Shown in pieces: positions 25,710 through 33,513 of a DNA stretch of 64,000 bases (positions within the stretch are counted from its first letter, which is position 1; the number at the start of each line of letters is the position of its first letter). This DNA is from Micromonospora narathiwatensis. GTDB lineage: Bacteria > Actinomycetota > Actinomycetes > Mycobacteriales > Micromonosporaceae. A model generated the notes under the pieces. The model searched no databases and had not been told where the DNA came from. It saw only the letters and a list, made by a program, of their open reading frames with translations. A program made the translations under genes and the position numbers. The stretch covers positions 5,828,001 to 5,892,000 of the forward strand of contig NZ_LT594324.1 in assembly GCF_900089605.1 (NCBI RefSeq). The letters run 5' to 3'.

Positions 25710-27899
25710 ATGACCCTGATCAGCTTCGTCGTACCGGCCTTCGAGGTGCAGGGCTACCTGCGGGAGTGTCTCGACTCGATCCTCGGCCAGCCGTACGCCG
25801 ACCTGGAGGTGATCGGCGTCGACGACGCCTCCCCGGACGGCTGCGGCGAGGTGCTGGCCGAGTACGCGGACCGCGATTCCCGCGTCCGTCCGGTCCGGCT
25901 CACCGAGAACGTGGGGCTCGGTCCGGCCCGCAACGTCGGGCTGGACCGAGCCACCGGCGAGTACGTCTGGTTCGTCGACGCCGACGACTGGCTGGTCCCC
26001 GGCTGCCTGCCGCACGTGGCGAACCGGCTCACGGCCACCCGGCCGGACGTGCTGATCGTCGACCACGTCCGGGCGTACTGGAACAACGTGGGCACCCGCA
26101 GCGCGATGCCCGAGGTGTTCCCGGAGTCGCCCGGCGAGGAGACGTTCCGGCTGCGGGACCGGCCGCAGACCATGCGGCTGCTGCACACCGCCTGGAACAA
26201 GGTGGTCCGGCGGGAGTTCCTGATCGAGCGCGGGCCGCGCTTCGAACCCGGCTGGTACGAGGACGTCTCGTTCAGCTACCCGGTGCTGATGGCCGCCGAG
26301 CGGATCGGCGTGCTGGACCGGATCTGCCTGAACTACCGGCAACGCCGGACCGGGGCGATCACCCGTACCCGGGGGGACCGGCACTTCGAGGTGTTCGCCC
26401 AGTGGCACCGGGTGTTCCGGCTGATGGACCGGTGGGGCCCCGGGGTGGCCGCGCTCCGCCCCGGGATCTTCGAGCGGATGATCTGGCACTACCTGACCGT
26501 GCTCGGCAACGGCGAGCGGATCGCCCCCGAACTGCGGCCCGTCTTCTTCGCCCGGATGCACGACGACTACGTACGCTTCCTGCCGCCCGAGGGCTACCCG
26601 GTGCCACCCGGGCTGGACGGGGTGAAGCACCGGCTGGTGGCCGCCGGGCGCTGGCGGACGTTCAGCGCCCTCCGCGCCGCCCACCAGACCGAGGAGCAGG
26701 CCCGCCGCTCGGTCCGCCGGGTCCGGCGGCGGGTGCTGCCGGTGGCCCGGCGGGCCGTCCGGGGGACGCGGGACGCCGTGCTGGGCGAGTACTACCGGGC
26801 CGAGCTGCGCCGGCCGCTCGACCCGACCCTCGCCGTCTACGCCGCGTACTGGTATCGGGGGTACGCCTGCAACCCGGCCGCGATCTACGCCGCCGCCCGC
26901 CGGCTGGCCCCCCACGTACGCGGGGTGTGGATCGTCCGGCCGGACCGGGTCGCCAGCCTGCCGCCCGGCGTCGAGTACGTGGTGGCCGGCACCCGGGACT
27001 ACTACCGGGTGCTGGCCCGGGCCCGCTGGCTGGTCAACAACGTCAACTTCCCGGACCACGTCCGCAAGCGCGCCGGTTCGGTGCACCTCCAGACCCATCA
27101 CGGCACGCCCGTCAAGGTGATGGGGCTGGACCAGCAGCGGTATCCGCTCGGCGCGGTGGACATGGACTTCGCCCGGCTGCTGCGCCGGGTGGACCGGTGG
27201 GACTTCAGCGTCACCTCGAACAGCTTCTCGACGCAGATGTGGGAGCGGGCGTACCCGGCCGGGTTCACCGGGCTGGAGGTCGGCTATCCGCGCAACGACC
27301 GGCTGGCGCTGGCCACCCCGGAGCAGTGCCGCCAGGCCCGGGCGGAGCTGGGCGTCGGCCCCGACGAGACGGTCGTGTTGTACGCGCCGACGCACCGGGA
27401 GCACCTGCCCGGCTGGCGTCCGCCGTTCGACCCGGACCGGATGCGCGAGGTGCTCGGCCCGGCCGGACGGGTGCTGGTGCGCAGCCACTACTTCCACGAC
27501 CGGGACCGGCACCCCGGCGGCCCGACGCGGGGCGGGGCGCTGGACGTGAGCGCCCACGAGCCGGTGGAGGACCTGTACCTCGCCGCCGACGTGCTGGTCA
27601 CCGACTATTCCTCGGCCATGTTCGACTACGCCGTGCTGGACCGGCCGATCGTCGTGTACGCCCCGGACTGGGACGCGTACCGGGTGATCCGGGGTGTCTA
27701 CCTCGACCTGATCGCGGAGCCGCCGGGCGCGGTGGCCCTCGACTTCCCCGCCCTGCTCGACGTGTTCCGTTCCGGCGCGCTCCGCGCGGAGCCGGCCGAG
27801 CGGGCCCGACAGCGGTTCCGTAGCCGGTTCTGCGCGCTCGACGACGGCCACGCCGCCGAGCGGGTGGTCCGCCGGGTCTTCCTCGACGAGCCGGCCTGA
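25710..27899 (+). CDS. GT2 glycosyltransferase fused to CDP-glycerol glycerophosphotransferase (TagF-like)
   Basis: 729 residues from ATG 25710 (GGAGGG upstream). Residues 1-~330 are a GT2 family transferase: LISFVVPAFEVQGYLRECLD, VIGVDDASPDGCGEVL and the YVWFVDADDWLVPG metal site. Residues ~370-715 are a Glyphos_transf domain: VHLQTHHGTPVKVMGLD with the catalytic His pair, TVVLYAPTHREHLPGWRPPF, VLVRSHYFHDR and VTDYSSAMFDYAVLDRPIVV. TagF/TarF relatives polymerise glycerol- or ribitol-phosphate from CDP donors. The fusion suggests one enzyme that adds both a sugar and a polyol phosphate. A terminator hairpin follows. Confidence 0.88.
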   Translation: MTLISFVVPAFEVQGYLRECLDSILGQPYADLEVIGVDDASPDGCGEVLAEYADRDSRVRPVRLTENVGLGPARNVGLDRATGEYVWFVDADDWLVPGCLPHVANRLTATRPDVLIVDHVRAYWNNVGTRSAMPEVFPESPGEETFRLRDRPQTMRLLHTAWNKVVRREFLIERGPRFEPGWYEDVSFSYPVLMAAERIGVLDRICLNYRQRRTGAITRTRGDRHFEVFAQWHRVFRLMDRWGPGVAALRPGIFERMIWHYLTVLGNGERIAPELRPVFFARMHDDYVRFLPPEGYPVPPGLDGVKHRLVAAGRWRTFSALRAAHQTEEQARRSVRRVRRRVLPVARRAVRGTRDAVLGEYYRAELRRPLDPTLAVYAAYWYRGYACNPAAIYAAARRLAPHVRGVWIVRPDRVASLPPGVEYVVAGTRDYYRVLARARWLVNNVNFPDHVRKRAGSVHLQTHHGTPVKVMGLDQQRYPLGAVDMDFARLLRRVDRWDFSVTSNSFSTQMWERAYPAGFTGLEVGYPRNDRLALATPEQCRQARAELGVGPDETVVLYAPTHREHLPGWRPPFDPDRMREVLGPAGRVLVRSHYFHDRDRHPGGPTRGGALDVSAHEPVEDLYLAADVLVTDYSSAMFDYAVLDRPIVVYAPDWDAYRVIRGVYLDLIAEPPGAVALDFPALLDVFRSGALRAEPAERARQRFRSRFCALDDGHAAERVVRRVFLDEPA

Positions 27900-27902
27900 A
27901 AC

Positions 27903-27921
27903 CCCGCCCGACGGGGGCGGG
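27903..27921 (+). terminator. terminator hairpin after the glycopolymer genes
   Basis: CCCGCCC (27903-27909) and GGGCGGG (27915-27921) pair across the five-base loop GACGG, starting three bases past the stop codon. A less GC-rich stretch (about 27937-28015) follows, probably the promoter region for the orphan ATPase gene. Confidence 0.6.
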
Positions 27922-28045
27922 ACTGTCGGGGCCGCCTTAATAGGGCTGTCACGAGCCGAACATGGCACGTTTACCCGATGTGCTAATTCGATGATGTTGG
28001 TCACAGTCATCACCGGGTCTCGGCCGCGAGCATGGGGAGGAGACG

Positions 28046-29353
28046 GTGACCACCGTCGCGCTCAAGGATGTCACCAAGGTGTTCCAGGACGGGACAGTCG
28101 CGGTCGACACCATCAATCTGGACGTCAACGACGGCGAGTTCATGGTGCTGCTCGGCCCCTCCGGCTGCGGCAAGTCCACGGTGCTGCGCATGGTCGCCGG
28201 GCTGGAGGATCCGAGCACCGGCGCGGTCATGCTCGACGGCGAGGTCGCCAACGACCTGCCGCCGCGGGAGCGGCGGATCGCCATGGTCTTCCAGGATTTC
28301 GCCCTCTATCCGCACATGACCGTGGGCGACAACATCGGGTTCCCGCTGCGGTTGGCCGGGGTCGAGCCGGGCCCGCGCGGGGAACGGATCCACGACGTGG
28401 CCGGCGCTCTCGGCATCGGCGACGTGCTCGGCCGCAAGCCCAGCCAGCTCTCCGGCGGCCAGCGGCAGCGGGTGGCGATGGGTCGGGCGATCGTACGCCG
28501 CCCCGGGCTGTTCCTGATGGACGAGCCGCTCTCCAATCTGGACAGCGGTCTCCGCGCCGAGCTGCGCGCCGAGATCTCCGGACTGACCCGGGAACTGGGC
28601 GTCACCACCATCTACGTCACGCACGACCAGGCCGAGGCGCTGACCATGGCCGACCGGGTCGCCATCATGCGCAAGGGTGTGCTCCAGGACGTCGGCACGC
28701 CCACCCAGGTGTACGGCCGGCCGGCCACCCTCTACGTCGCCGCGTTCCTCGGCAGCCCCCGAATGAACCTGCTGGAGGCGTCGGTCTACGTCCACCTCGA
28801 CCGGTACGTGGCGCTCAACCTCGGCGAGCAGGCGCTCTACCTGCCCTGGGACGACATCCGCAGCCGGGCCGTGGCGCACTACCACGGCGAGCGGATCGTG
28901 GTCGGGATGCGGGCCGAGGCGCTCACCCCGGTCGCCCCGGACGCCCCCGGTCACGTGCTCCAGGGGCGGATCCGCTACCTGGAGCACCACGGCCACGAGT
29001 CGCTGGCCTTCCTCGACATCGGCGCCACCGCGATCGTCGTGGACGAGATGGGCAGCTCGGTGGAGAACGCGGCGCCCGGCCAGCGGGGGCTGCGCCGCTT
29101 CGGTCAGGTCGTGCAGCGGTTCGCCGGCCGGTCGGTGGAGTCCCCGGCCGCCCCCGCGCCGGTCGGCGGCGGTAACCGGACCAGCGTCCTTCCCGACCCC
29201 GGCCGGCACCACCGCCGCCCGGCGGAGCTGGCCGTCCGGCTCGCGCCGTACCCGGCGGTGTCGGCGGGGCACCCGCTGGCCGTCCAGGTACGCATGGACG
29301 CGCTGCACTTCTTCGACGAGCGCGGCGACCGGATCGACGTCGGCTGGCGCTGA
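28046..29353 (+). CDS. orphan sugar ABC transporter ATPase (MsiK/UgpC-like)
   Basis: 435 residues of the MalK/UgpC/MsiK type. Walker A GPSGCGKSTVLRMVAG, Q-loop MVFQDFALYPHMTV, signature LSGGQRQRVAMGRAIV, Walker B LFLMDEPLSNLD, H-loop YVTHDQAEALTMAD, then the TOBE/OB-fold regulatory part (~240-435). No permease or binding protein gene is near. In Streptomyces, MsiK is such a lone ATPase shared by several sugar importers, and the same role is the best guess. The C-terminal part carries an insert (SVENAAPGQRGLRRFGQVVQ, then a Gly/Pro-rich piece) longer than in MsiK. GTG start with GGGGAGGAG upstream. Confidence 0.88.
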   Translation: MTTVALKDVTKVFQDGTVAVDTINLDVNDGEFMVLLGPSGCGKSTVLRMVAGLEDPSTGAVMLDGEVANDLPPRERRIAMVFQDFALYPHMTVGDNIGFPLRLAGVEPGPRGERIHDVAGALGIGDVLGRKPSQLSGGQRQRVAMGRAIVRRPGLFLMDEPLSNLDSGLRAELRAEISGLTRELGVTTIYVTHDQAEALTMADRVAIMRKGVLQDVGTPTQVYGRPATLYVAAFLGSPRMNLLEASVYVHLDRYVALNLGEQALYLPWDDIRSRAVAHYHGERIVVGMRAEALTPVAPDAPGHVLQGRIRYLEHHGHESLAFLDIGATAIVVDEMGSSVENAAPGQRGLRRFGQVVQRFAGRSVESPAAPAPVGGGNRTSVLPDPGRHHRRPAELAVRLAPYPAVSAGHPLAVQVRMDALHFFDERGDRIDVGWR

Positions 29354-29386
29354 CGCCGGCGGGCGTGCTCGATCACCGGAGCCGGG

Positions 29387-29842
29387 TCACGCCCTGGGCG
29401 GGGGCCCGACCACCATCGGCCAGTCGTCCTCGGAGGCAAGTAGCTCGTCCAGCGGAACGTCCGGGCCCGCGGTGAGAACGGCGGTCGCCTCGGCCAGGCA
29501 TGCGGACAGCGCCGGGTCGGCCGCCGTCTCGCCGCGCAGGACCACCACGGCCTGCGGGTCGACGGCCGACCGCCCTGGGAAGCTCGCCGGGTCCACGCCG
29601 ACCTGCCGTAACACGGCCAGGTAGACGGCGATGTCGACCGTCAGCCGACCGCCGGCGAGGGAGCGCTCTGCCCAACCGTCGGTCTGCACCAGGTAAAACA
29701 CCCCGTCGCCCTCGTAGCAGCACCCGCCGAGCCGGGCCACGGCACGCTCCCCGGGCGTGCCGTCGGGATCGACGACGAGGACGGCCACGGGCATGTGGGG
29801 GTCGTCGGGATTGACGCCGGGGCGGACATACAGCCGAGCCAT
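29387..29842 (-). CDS. unrecognised hypothetical protein (third gene of a small operon)
   Basis: About 151 residues from ATG 29842 (ATG 29851, MSPMARLY, is also possible). Sequence begins MARLYVRPGVNPDDPHMPVA, with hydrophobic strands (VAVLVVD, AVARLGGCCYEGDGVFYLVQ, VDIAVYLAVLRQVGVDPASF) and an acidic Pro-rich end (LDELLASEDDWPMVVGPPPR). No membrane segment or signal peptide. I do not know the family. It is the last of three minus-strand genes opposite the XRE-DUF397 pair, 39 bp after the second; third-position GC is normal for the genome. Confidence 0.65.
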   Translation of the reverse strand: MARLYVRPGVNPDDPHMPVAVLVVDPDGTPGERAVARLGGCCYEGDGVFYLVQTDGWAERSLAGGRLTVDIAVYLAVLRQVGVDPASFPGRSAVDPQAVVVLRGETAADPALSACLAEATAVLTAGPDVPLDELLASEDDWPMVVGPPPRA

Positions 29843-29881
29843 GGGCGACATGGTAGGGGTGGCCGCTGACGGCCGGCGTAG

Positions 29882-30220
29882 CTATGGCGACAGGTCCGGC
29901 GGGCGGCGGCGGTACGGCCCCCAGGCGACGAAGCGGGTGAACAGGTCGGCCGGGGCCGGGCCGTCGTCCGGGTGTAGCTGGTATAGGTCCCGGGCCGCCG
30001 CGTAGAGCATCCCGCAGAGGTAGATCGACAGGCCGATCTGATTCTCGGCGTACTCCGCCTTGAGCAGCAGGCGGGCCTGAGGGCAGGGCCAGGGTTGACC
30101 GCAGGCGCGGCAGCACCACATGGGGCGCAGCGGGGTGTGCGGCGTGGCGTGCGCCGGGTACGCCCGGGGCCGGTCCGGTGCCGGGCCGTCGCCGGGCTGC
30201 GGGAGCTGGTGGCTGATCAC
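29882..30220 (-). CDS. small conserved actinobacterial protein with CxxC and WP motif
   Basis: 112 residues from GTG 30220. TPLRPMWCCRACGQPWPCPQ carries a CCRACGxxWPC cluster that resembles a structural zinc knuckle. It is followed by ARLLLKAEYAENQIGLSIYL and CGMLYAAARDLYQLHPDDGP and an Arg/Pro tail. Similar ~100-residue proteins occur widely in Streptomyces and Micromonospora, often near XRE-DUF397 pairs, and are sometimes mislabelled as flavin reductase. The start is fixed by the GTGA overlap with the stop of the 70-residue gene upstream. Function unknown. Confidence 0.75.
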   Translation of the reverse strand: MISHQLPQPGDGPAPDRPRAYPAHATPHTPLRPMWCCRACGQPWPCPQARLLLKAEYAENQIGLSIYLCGMLYAAARDLYQLHPDDGPAPADLFTRFVAWGPYRRRPPDLSP

Positions 30221-30429
30221 GGCCGGTCGTCCGAGGTGGTCTGCCGGTGCCATCGACCACCGTTCGCCCGCCACTGCTGGGCCGGGGTCAGGTTGCCGAC
30301 CCGCCCGGGGCTCATGGTGGGCAGCGGGCGGGTCGGTTGACGCATCCACTCCGGCAGATTCTCGCCCCGTTCTCGGCGGGGCAGGGCCGGGATCGCCGCG
30401 CCCCGGCACCGCAACCAGCGCAGACGCAT
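30217..30429 (-). CDS. 70-residue basic protein, first gene of the small operon
   Basis: MRLRWLRCRGAAIPALPRRE then RGENLPEWMRQPTRPLPTMS and VGNLTPAQQWRANGGRWHRQ. It is short, strongly basic, has no membrane segment and would be missed by a long-ORF filter. The case for a real gene is strong: an AAGGAGG site lies 5-6 bases before ATG 30429 and its TGA overlaps the next start (GTGA). It probably leads an operon of three genes divergent from the XRE-DUF397 pair; its function is unknown. Confidence 0.7.
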   Translation of the reverse strand: MRLRWLRCRGAAIPALPRRERGENLPEWMRQPTRPLPTMSPGRVGNLTPAQQWRANGGRWHRQTTSDDRP

Positions 30430-30622
30430 GTACGCCTCCTTCGCATCGGTGAGGGGGCCCGCCCGCATCGGGGGAAGGAGGGGCGGGCCCCGGGCAGGAA
30501 CCACCCCGTCCTTTCTGGATGGGAGCGGCTCCGCTGCGTGACAGTCTGGTGACCCCGGCACTACTGTCGGAAGGCGTTTTGCCCCCACCGAGCCGGCCGT
30601 ACGAGCGGCCCGCCCCCGTGTC

Positions 30623-30642
30623 CAGAGGTGTGCAGAGGTGTG
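30623..30642 (+). repeat. tandem CAGAGGTGTG pair at the XRE gene start
   Basis: Two exact copies of the 10-mer CAGAGGTGTG (30623-30632 and 30633-30642) end directly before CAGATG. Either copy could supply the AGAGG ribosome-binding site; the second lies seven bases before ATG 30646. A copy-number change here would move the site and may change expression. Confidence 0.6.
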
Positions 30643-30645
30643 CAG

Positions 30646-31446
30646 ATGAAACGGTTGCCCATGCTGGAGTTGTTCGCCGGGGAGTTGCGCCGCCTGCGCG
30701 TCGGCGCGGGAATGTCGCAGGAGGCCCTCGCCGAGCGCATCAACTACTCCGCCTCGCTGGTGGCGTCGGTCGAGCAGTGCCGCCGCCCGCCCCGGGAGGA
30801 GTTCACCCTGCGGTGCGACGACGCGCTCCAGGCCGGTGGTCTGCTGGTCCGCATCCGGGAGACCATCATCAAGGAAAGCCTGATGCCGTGGTTCCGCGAG
30901 TGGGTGACGATCGAGCAGGAGGCGACGGCGCTGCGCAGCTTCCAGCCGCTGGTGGTGCCCGGCCTGCTCCAGACCGAGGACTACGCCCGGGCACTGCACG
31001 AGGGCGCGAGCCAGCTCGTCGGCGACGAGATGGAGCAGCAGGTTGCCGCGCGGCTGGCCCGACAGGCCGTGCTCACCCGGCCCGCGCCGCCGCAGTTCGT
31101 GGCGGTGCTCGACTACACCGTGCTGGAACGCCCCGTCGGTGGCCCGAAGGTGATGCAGGAGCAGTTGCGCCACATTATCGAGGTGGGCCGCCGCCCTCGC
31201 GTCCACTTGCACCTGGTGCCGCGCGGCACGGGCGCCTACCCGGGCCTGAACGGAGCCTTCGTCATCGCCACGCCGCCCGAGGGCGGCGACATCGCATACC
31301 TCGAAAACCAGTTGCAGGGCTCGATCGTCGAGCGGAAGGTGGACGTACACTCCCTGCAACAGATTTGGGAGTCCGTGCGGGCGGAGGCGATGCCGCACGG
31401 GGCCACCCTGGCGGCGATCTCGGAGGCGGCAGAGGCATGGACCTGA
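30646..31446 (+). CDS. XRE-family regulator with DUF5753 domain
   Basis: About 266 residues. Residues ~5-60 are an XRE helix-turn-helix (MLELFAGELRRLRVGAGMSQ, EALAERINYSASLVASVEQC). The rest is DUF5753: FREWVTIEQEATALRSFQPL, VVPGLLQTEDYARALHEGAS, VAVLDYTVLERPVGGPKVM and the LHLVPRGTGAYPGLNGAFVI and YLENQLQGSIVERKVDVHSL core. These Scr1-type regulators control development and secondary metabolism and act in pairs with DUF397 proteins. The partner overlaps its stop by 10 bp. Start at ATG 30646 with AGAGG. Confidence 0.9.
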   Translation: MKRLPMLELFAGELRRLRVGAGMSQEALAERINYSASLVASVEQCRRPPREEFTLRCDDALQAGGLLVRIRETIIKESLMPWFREWVTIEQEATALRSFQPLVVPGLLQTEDYARALHEGASQLVGDEMEQQVAARLARQAVLTRPAPPQFVAVLDYTVLERPVGGPKVMQEQLRHIIEVGRRPRVHLHLVPRGTGAYPGLNGAFVIATPPEGGDIAYLENQLQGSIVERKVDVHSLQQIWESVRAEAMPHGATLAAISEAAEAWT

Positions 31447-31625
31447 CCGGCGCGGTCTGGCGCAAGAGCACCCGGAGCAGCGGCAACTCGGGCGACTGTG
31501 TAGAGGTTGCCGACAATCTGCCGGGCGTGGTCGGCGTGCGGGACAGCAAGGACCGGCAGGGTCCGGTGCTCACCTTTTCCCCGGCGGGCTGGGCGGCGTT
31601 CGTGGAGTTCGCCAAGCGGCGCTGA
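31437..31625 (+). CDS. DUF397 protein, partner of the XRE regulator
   Basis: 62 residues: MDLTGAVWRKSTRSSGNSGD CVEVADNLPGVVGVRDSKDR, then QGPVLTFSPAGWAAFVEFAK. The WRKS-RS--G-CVEVA and VRDSKD-----L-F----W--F motifs are textbook DUF397 (Scr2-like). It starts inside the end of the XRE gene (10 bp overlap), so translation is coupled. In known pairs the small protein binds and modulates the XRE partner; that is assumed here. Confidence 0.9.
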   Translation: MDLTGAVWRKSTRSSGNSGDCVEVADNLPGVVGVRDSKDRQGPVLTFSPAGWAAFVEFAKRR

Positions 31626-31666
31626 CCGAGATCCCGTTACTCCGGTCGGTGAGCCGGCCGGCGCAA

Positions 31667-32830
31667 TCACTTTGACAGGGCGGCTGCTTCGGTGGCTAGA
31701 ACAACCGGCATTTCCGGATAAGGATCCGTGATAGGCGCACGCTGTTCGCGGATCCGTTGCCGGACCTCGGCCAAGGCAGGGCCGGCGACGTAGTGTCGGC
31801 CCCGCCTCTCTCCTCGTGCCTCTAGCAGGCCCTGGTCAGCAAGGCGGGTCAGATCGCGGGTGGCGGTGCGCTCCTCGACGTTGGTGAGCTTGATGTAGAG
31901 GGGGCGGCGGACACGGTATCCCAGGACTGCCTCGTAGAGCAGTCCGGTGACACGCTCCGGGAGTTTCCCTGCGCTCACCACGGCGTCCAGTTCCCTCCAG
32001 ATCGCCGAGGCCTCCTGAAACCGCCGGGCGACGGTTTGCGCCTGCATGTGATGAGCACGCAGATTGAATGCCACCCACAGAGCCGCCGACCCTCCGGGAC
32101 TCCAGCGTCCCTTACCAGTGATTGCCAGGACCCGGTAGTAGTCCTCTGTGTTGCTTCCCAACCATTCCTCGATGCTGGAAAAGGCCGGCTCGACGATCGC
32201 CTCTCGAGACAGCACCAGCGTCTGGAGCGCGCGGGCCATACGCCCGTTGCCATCGCGAAACGGATGGATCATCACCAGGTTCAGATGGGCCAGCGCGGCC
32301 TTGACAAGCGGGTTCGTGGTGTCGTCGGAACGTAGGTGCGCGGTCAGTTCCTCCATCAACTGGGGCACGTGATCGGCGTCCGCACCCTCGTACACACGTC
32401 GGTCGGTCCGCTCGTCGTGCACATAGATCGGGCCCTTGCGGTACTGCCCCGGGCTCTTTGCCAGGTCGTGCGACAGCATCATGTAGTGCATGCTTCGGAT
32501 GACCGATGTGTCGAAGCGGAAGTGGGGGTCGTCGGCGCTCTGCAGAACGTAGCCCAGGGCCTGCCGATAGCCACGAATCTCGGCAAAGGTTCGATCGTCG
32601 GCGCTCAGGGGCTCCGCGTCCTCCAGCGCGGCAGCGGCGTCGTCCTCGGCAACGACATATCCCTCAATGCTGTTGGAGCCGAGAATCGCCTTGGCCAGCA
32701 AGGTTCTACGCAGCCCGCCGGTCCAGCGACGCGGGGTGCGGATGACATCGGCCAAGCTGCGCCGCATGTCGTGGACCTCCGCCAGCACGGACCGGTCGCG
32801 GTCGGTCAGATCGGCCGTAGCGTAGATCAT
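31667..32830 (-). CDS. class II Fic protein with C-terminal winged helix
   Basis: 387 residues. The Fic motif HPFRDGNGRMAR (H189-R200) is intact, so the enzyme should transfer AMP (or another NMP) to hydroxyl side chains. An inhibitory helix SNSIEG (S52-x3-E56-G) precedes it, defining class II with an N-terminal autoinhibitor. RGYRQALGYVL and KGPIYVHDERTDRRVYEGAD form the flap region. Residues ~280-360 (ERVTGLLYEAVLGYRVRRPL, TATRDLTRLADQGLLEARGE) are a winged helix that could bind DNA. Codon use is looser, with more A/T than the neighbours, suggesting transfer. Promoter is bracketed by repeats (32846-32911). Confidence 0.92.
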   Translation of the reverse strand: MIYATADLTDRDRSVLAEVHDMRRSLADVIRTPRRWTGGLRRTLLAKAILGSNSIEGYVVAEDDAAAALEDAEPLSADDRTFAEIRGYRQALGYVLQSADDPHFRFDTSVIRSMHYMMLSHDLAKSPGQYRKGPIYVHDERTDRRVYEGADADHVPQLMEELTAHLRSDDTTNPLVKAALAHLNLVMIHPFRDGNGRMARALQTLVLSREAIVEPAFSSIEEWLGSNTEDYYRVLAITGKGRWSPGGSAALWVAFNLRAHHMQAQTVARRFQEASAIWRELDAVVSAGKLPERVTGLLYEAVLGYRVRRPLYIKLTNVEERTATRDLTRLADQGLLEARGERRGRHYVAGPALAEVRQRIREQRAPITDPYPEMPVVLATEAAALSK

Positions 32831-32845
32831 CGCTTCGTGTCCTTA

Positions 32846-32911
32846 TGTCTCTTTGAATGAGACAACCCTACGCCGGTTCGATGCTTGTCGCAAATAAAGA
32901 GACAAAGAGAC
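32846..32911 (-). promoter_or_regulatory. fic promoter flanked by GTCTCTTT repeats
   Basis: On the minus strand, TTGCGA (32893-32888) and TAGGGT (32870-32865) are separated by exactly 17 bases, a fair sigma-70 promoter. Upstream of the -35 are two direct GTCTCTTT copies (in 32896-32911); downstream of the -10 is the inverted copy CAAAGAGACA (32855-32846). AAGGA precedes the ATG. The arrangement suits a dimeric repressor binding both sides, perhaps the winged helix of Fic itself. Confidence 0.6.
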
Positions 32912-32998
32912 GGGAGGGCGGCCGGCCGCGTCGGCTGCCATGCCGTTCGGGTCCGCCGGTGCCTTGCCTGTGTGGTTACCGGCGAGTAGCGTGCGGGC

Positions 32999-33466
32999 AT
33001 GTCCGTCGACTCTCGCCAGGTGGCGGCCGGTCTGCTGGAGGCTGTGCCGTTCGCCCGTACGCTCGGTATCGAATTCGTCGAGGTCGCGCCCGAGGCCGAG
33101 GGCGGGGTACGCGCGGTCGTCCGCCTCCCCGACGCCCCGGAACAACGTAACCACGTCGGCGGCCCGCACGCCGGGGCCATGTTCACCCTCGGGGAGACCG
33201 CCTCCGGCGCGGTGGTGCTCGCCGCGTTCGGGCAGGTGCTCGACCGGGCGGTGCCGCTGGCCGTGACCGCCACGATCGCGTACCAGAAGGTGGCCCTCGG
33301 GCCGGTGCTGGCCACCGCCCGACTGGGGTGCACCCCGGCGGAGGTGCTCGCCGAGCTGGACGCCGGGCAGCGCCCGGAGTTCCCGGTCGAGGTGGAGATC
33401 GGCACCGAGGACGGCACCGTCACCTCGGCGATGACGGTGACCTGGACGCTCCGCCCGAATCGCTGA
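32999..33466 (+). CDS. hotdog-fold thioesterase (DUF4442/PaaI-like)
   Basis: 155 residues with the hotdog pattern: VPFARTLGIEFVEVAPEAEG, VVRLPDAPEQRNHVGGPHAG, AMFTLGETASGAVVLAAFGQ, and a C-terminal strand VEVEIGTEDGTVTSAMTVTW. HVGGPHAGAMFTLGE corresponds to the active-site helix (catalytic Asn/Asp or Glu). Likely hydrolyses an acyl-CoA or acts on a related thioester; substrate is not predictable. ATG 32999, about 170 bp from the fic start and transcribed away from it. Confidence 0.8.
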   Translation: MSVDSRQVAAGLLEAVPFARTLGIEFVEVAPEAEGGVRAVVRLPDAPEQRNHVGGPHAGAMFTLGETASGAVVLAAFGQVLDRAVPLAVTATIAYQKVALGPVLATARLGCTPAEVLAELDAGQRPEFPVEVEIGTEDGTVTSAMTVTWTLRPNR

Positions 33467-33513
33467 CGCCCGAATCGGGTTTGTCCGGCCGGTCCGCTGG
33501 ATAGGGTCGTAAC

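Noticed and set aside
30519..31436. An upstream extension of the DUF397 frame across the XRE gene
   Set aside because: The upstream part is the shadow of the XRE/DUF5753 gene. DUF397 begins at ATG 31437, where the family sequence starts.
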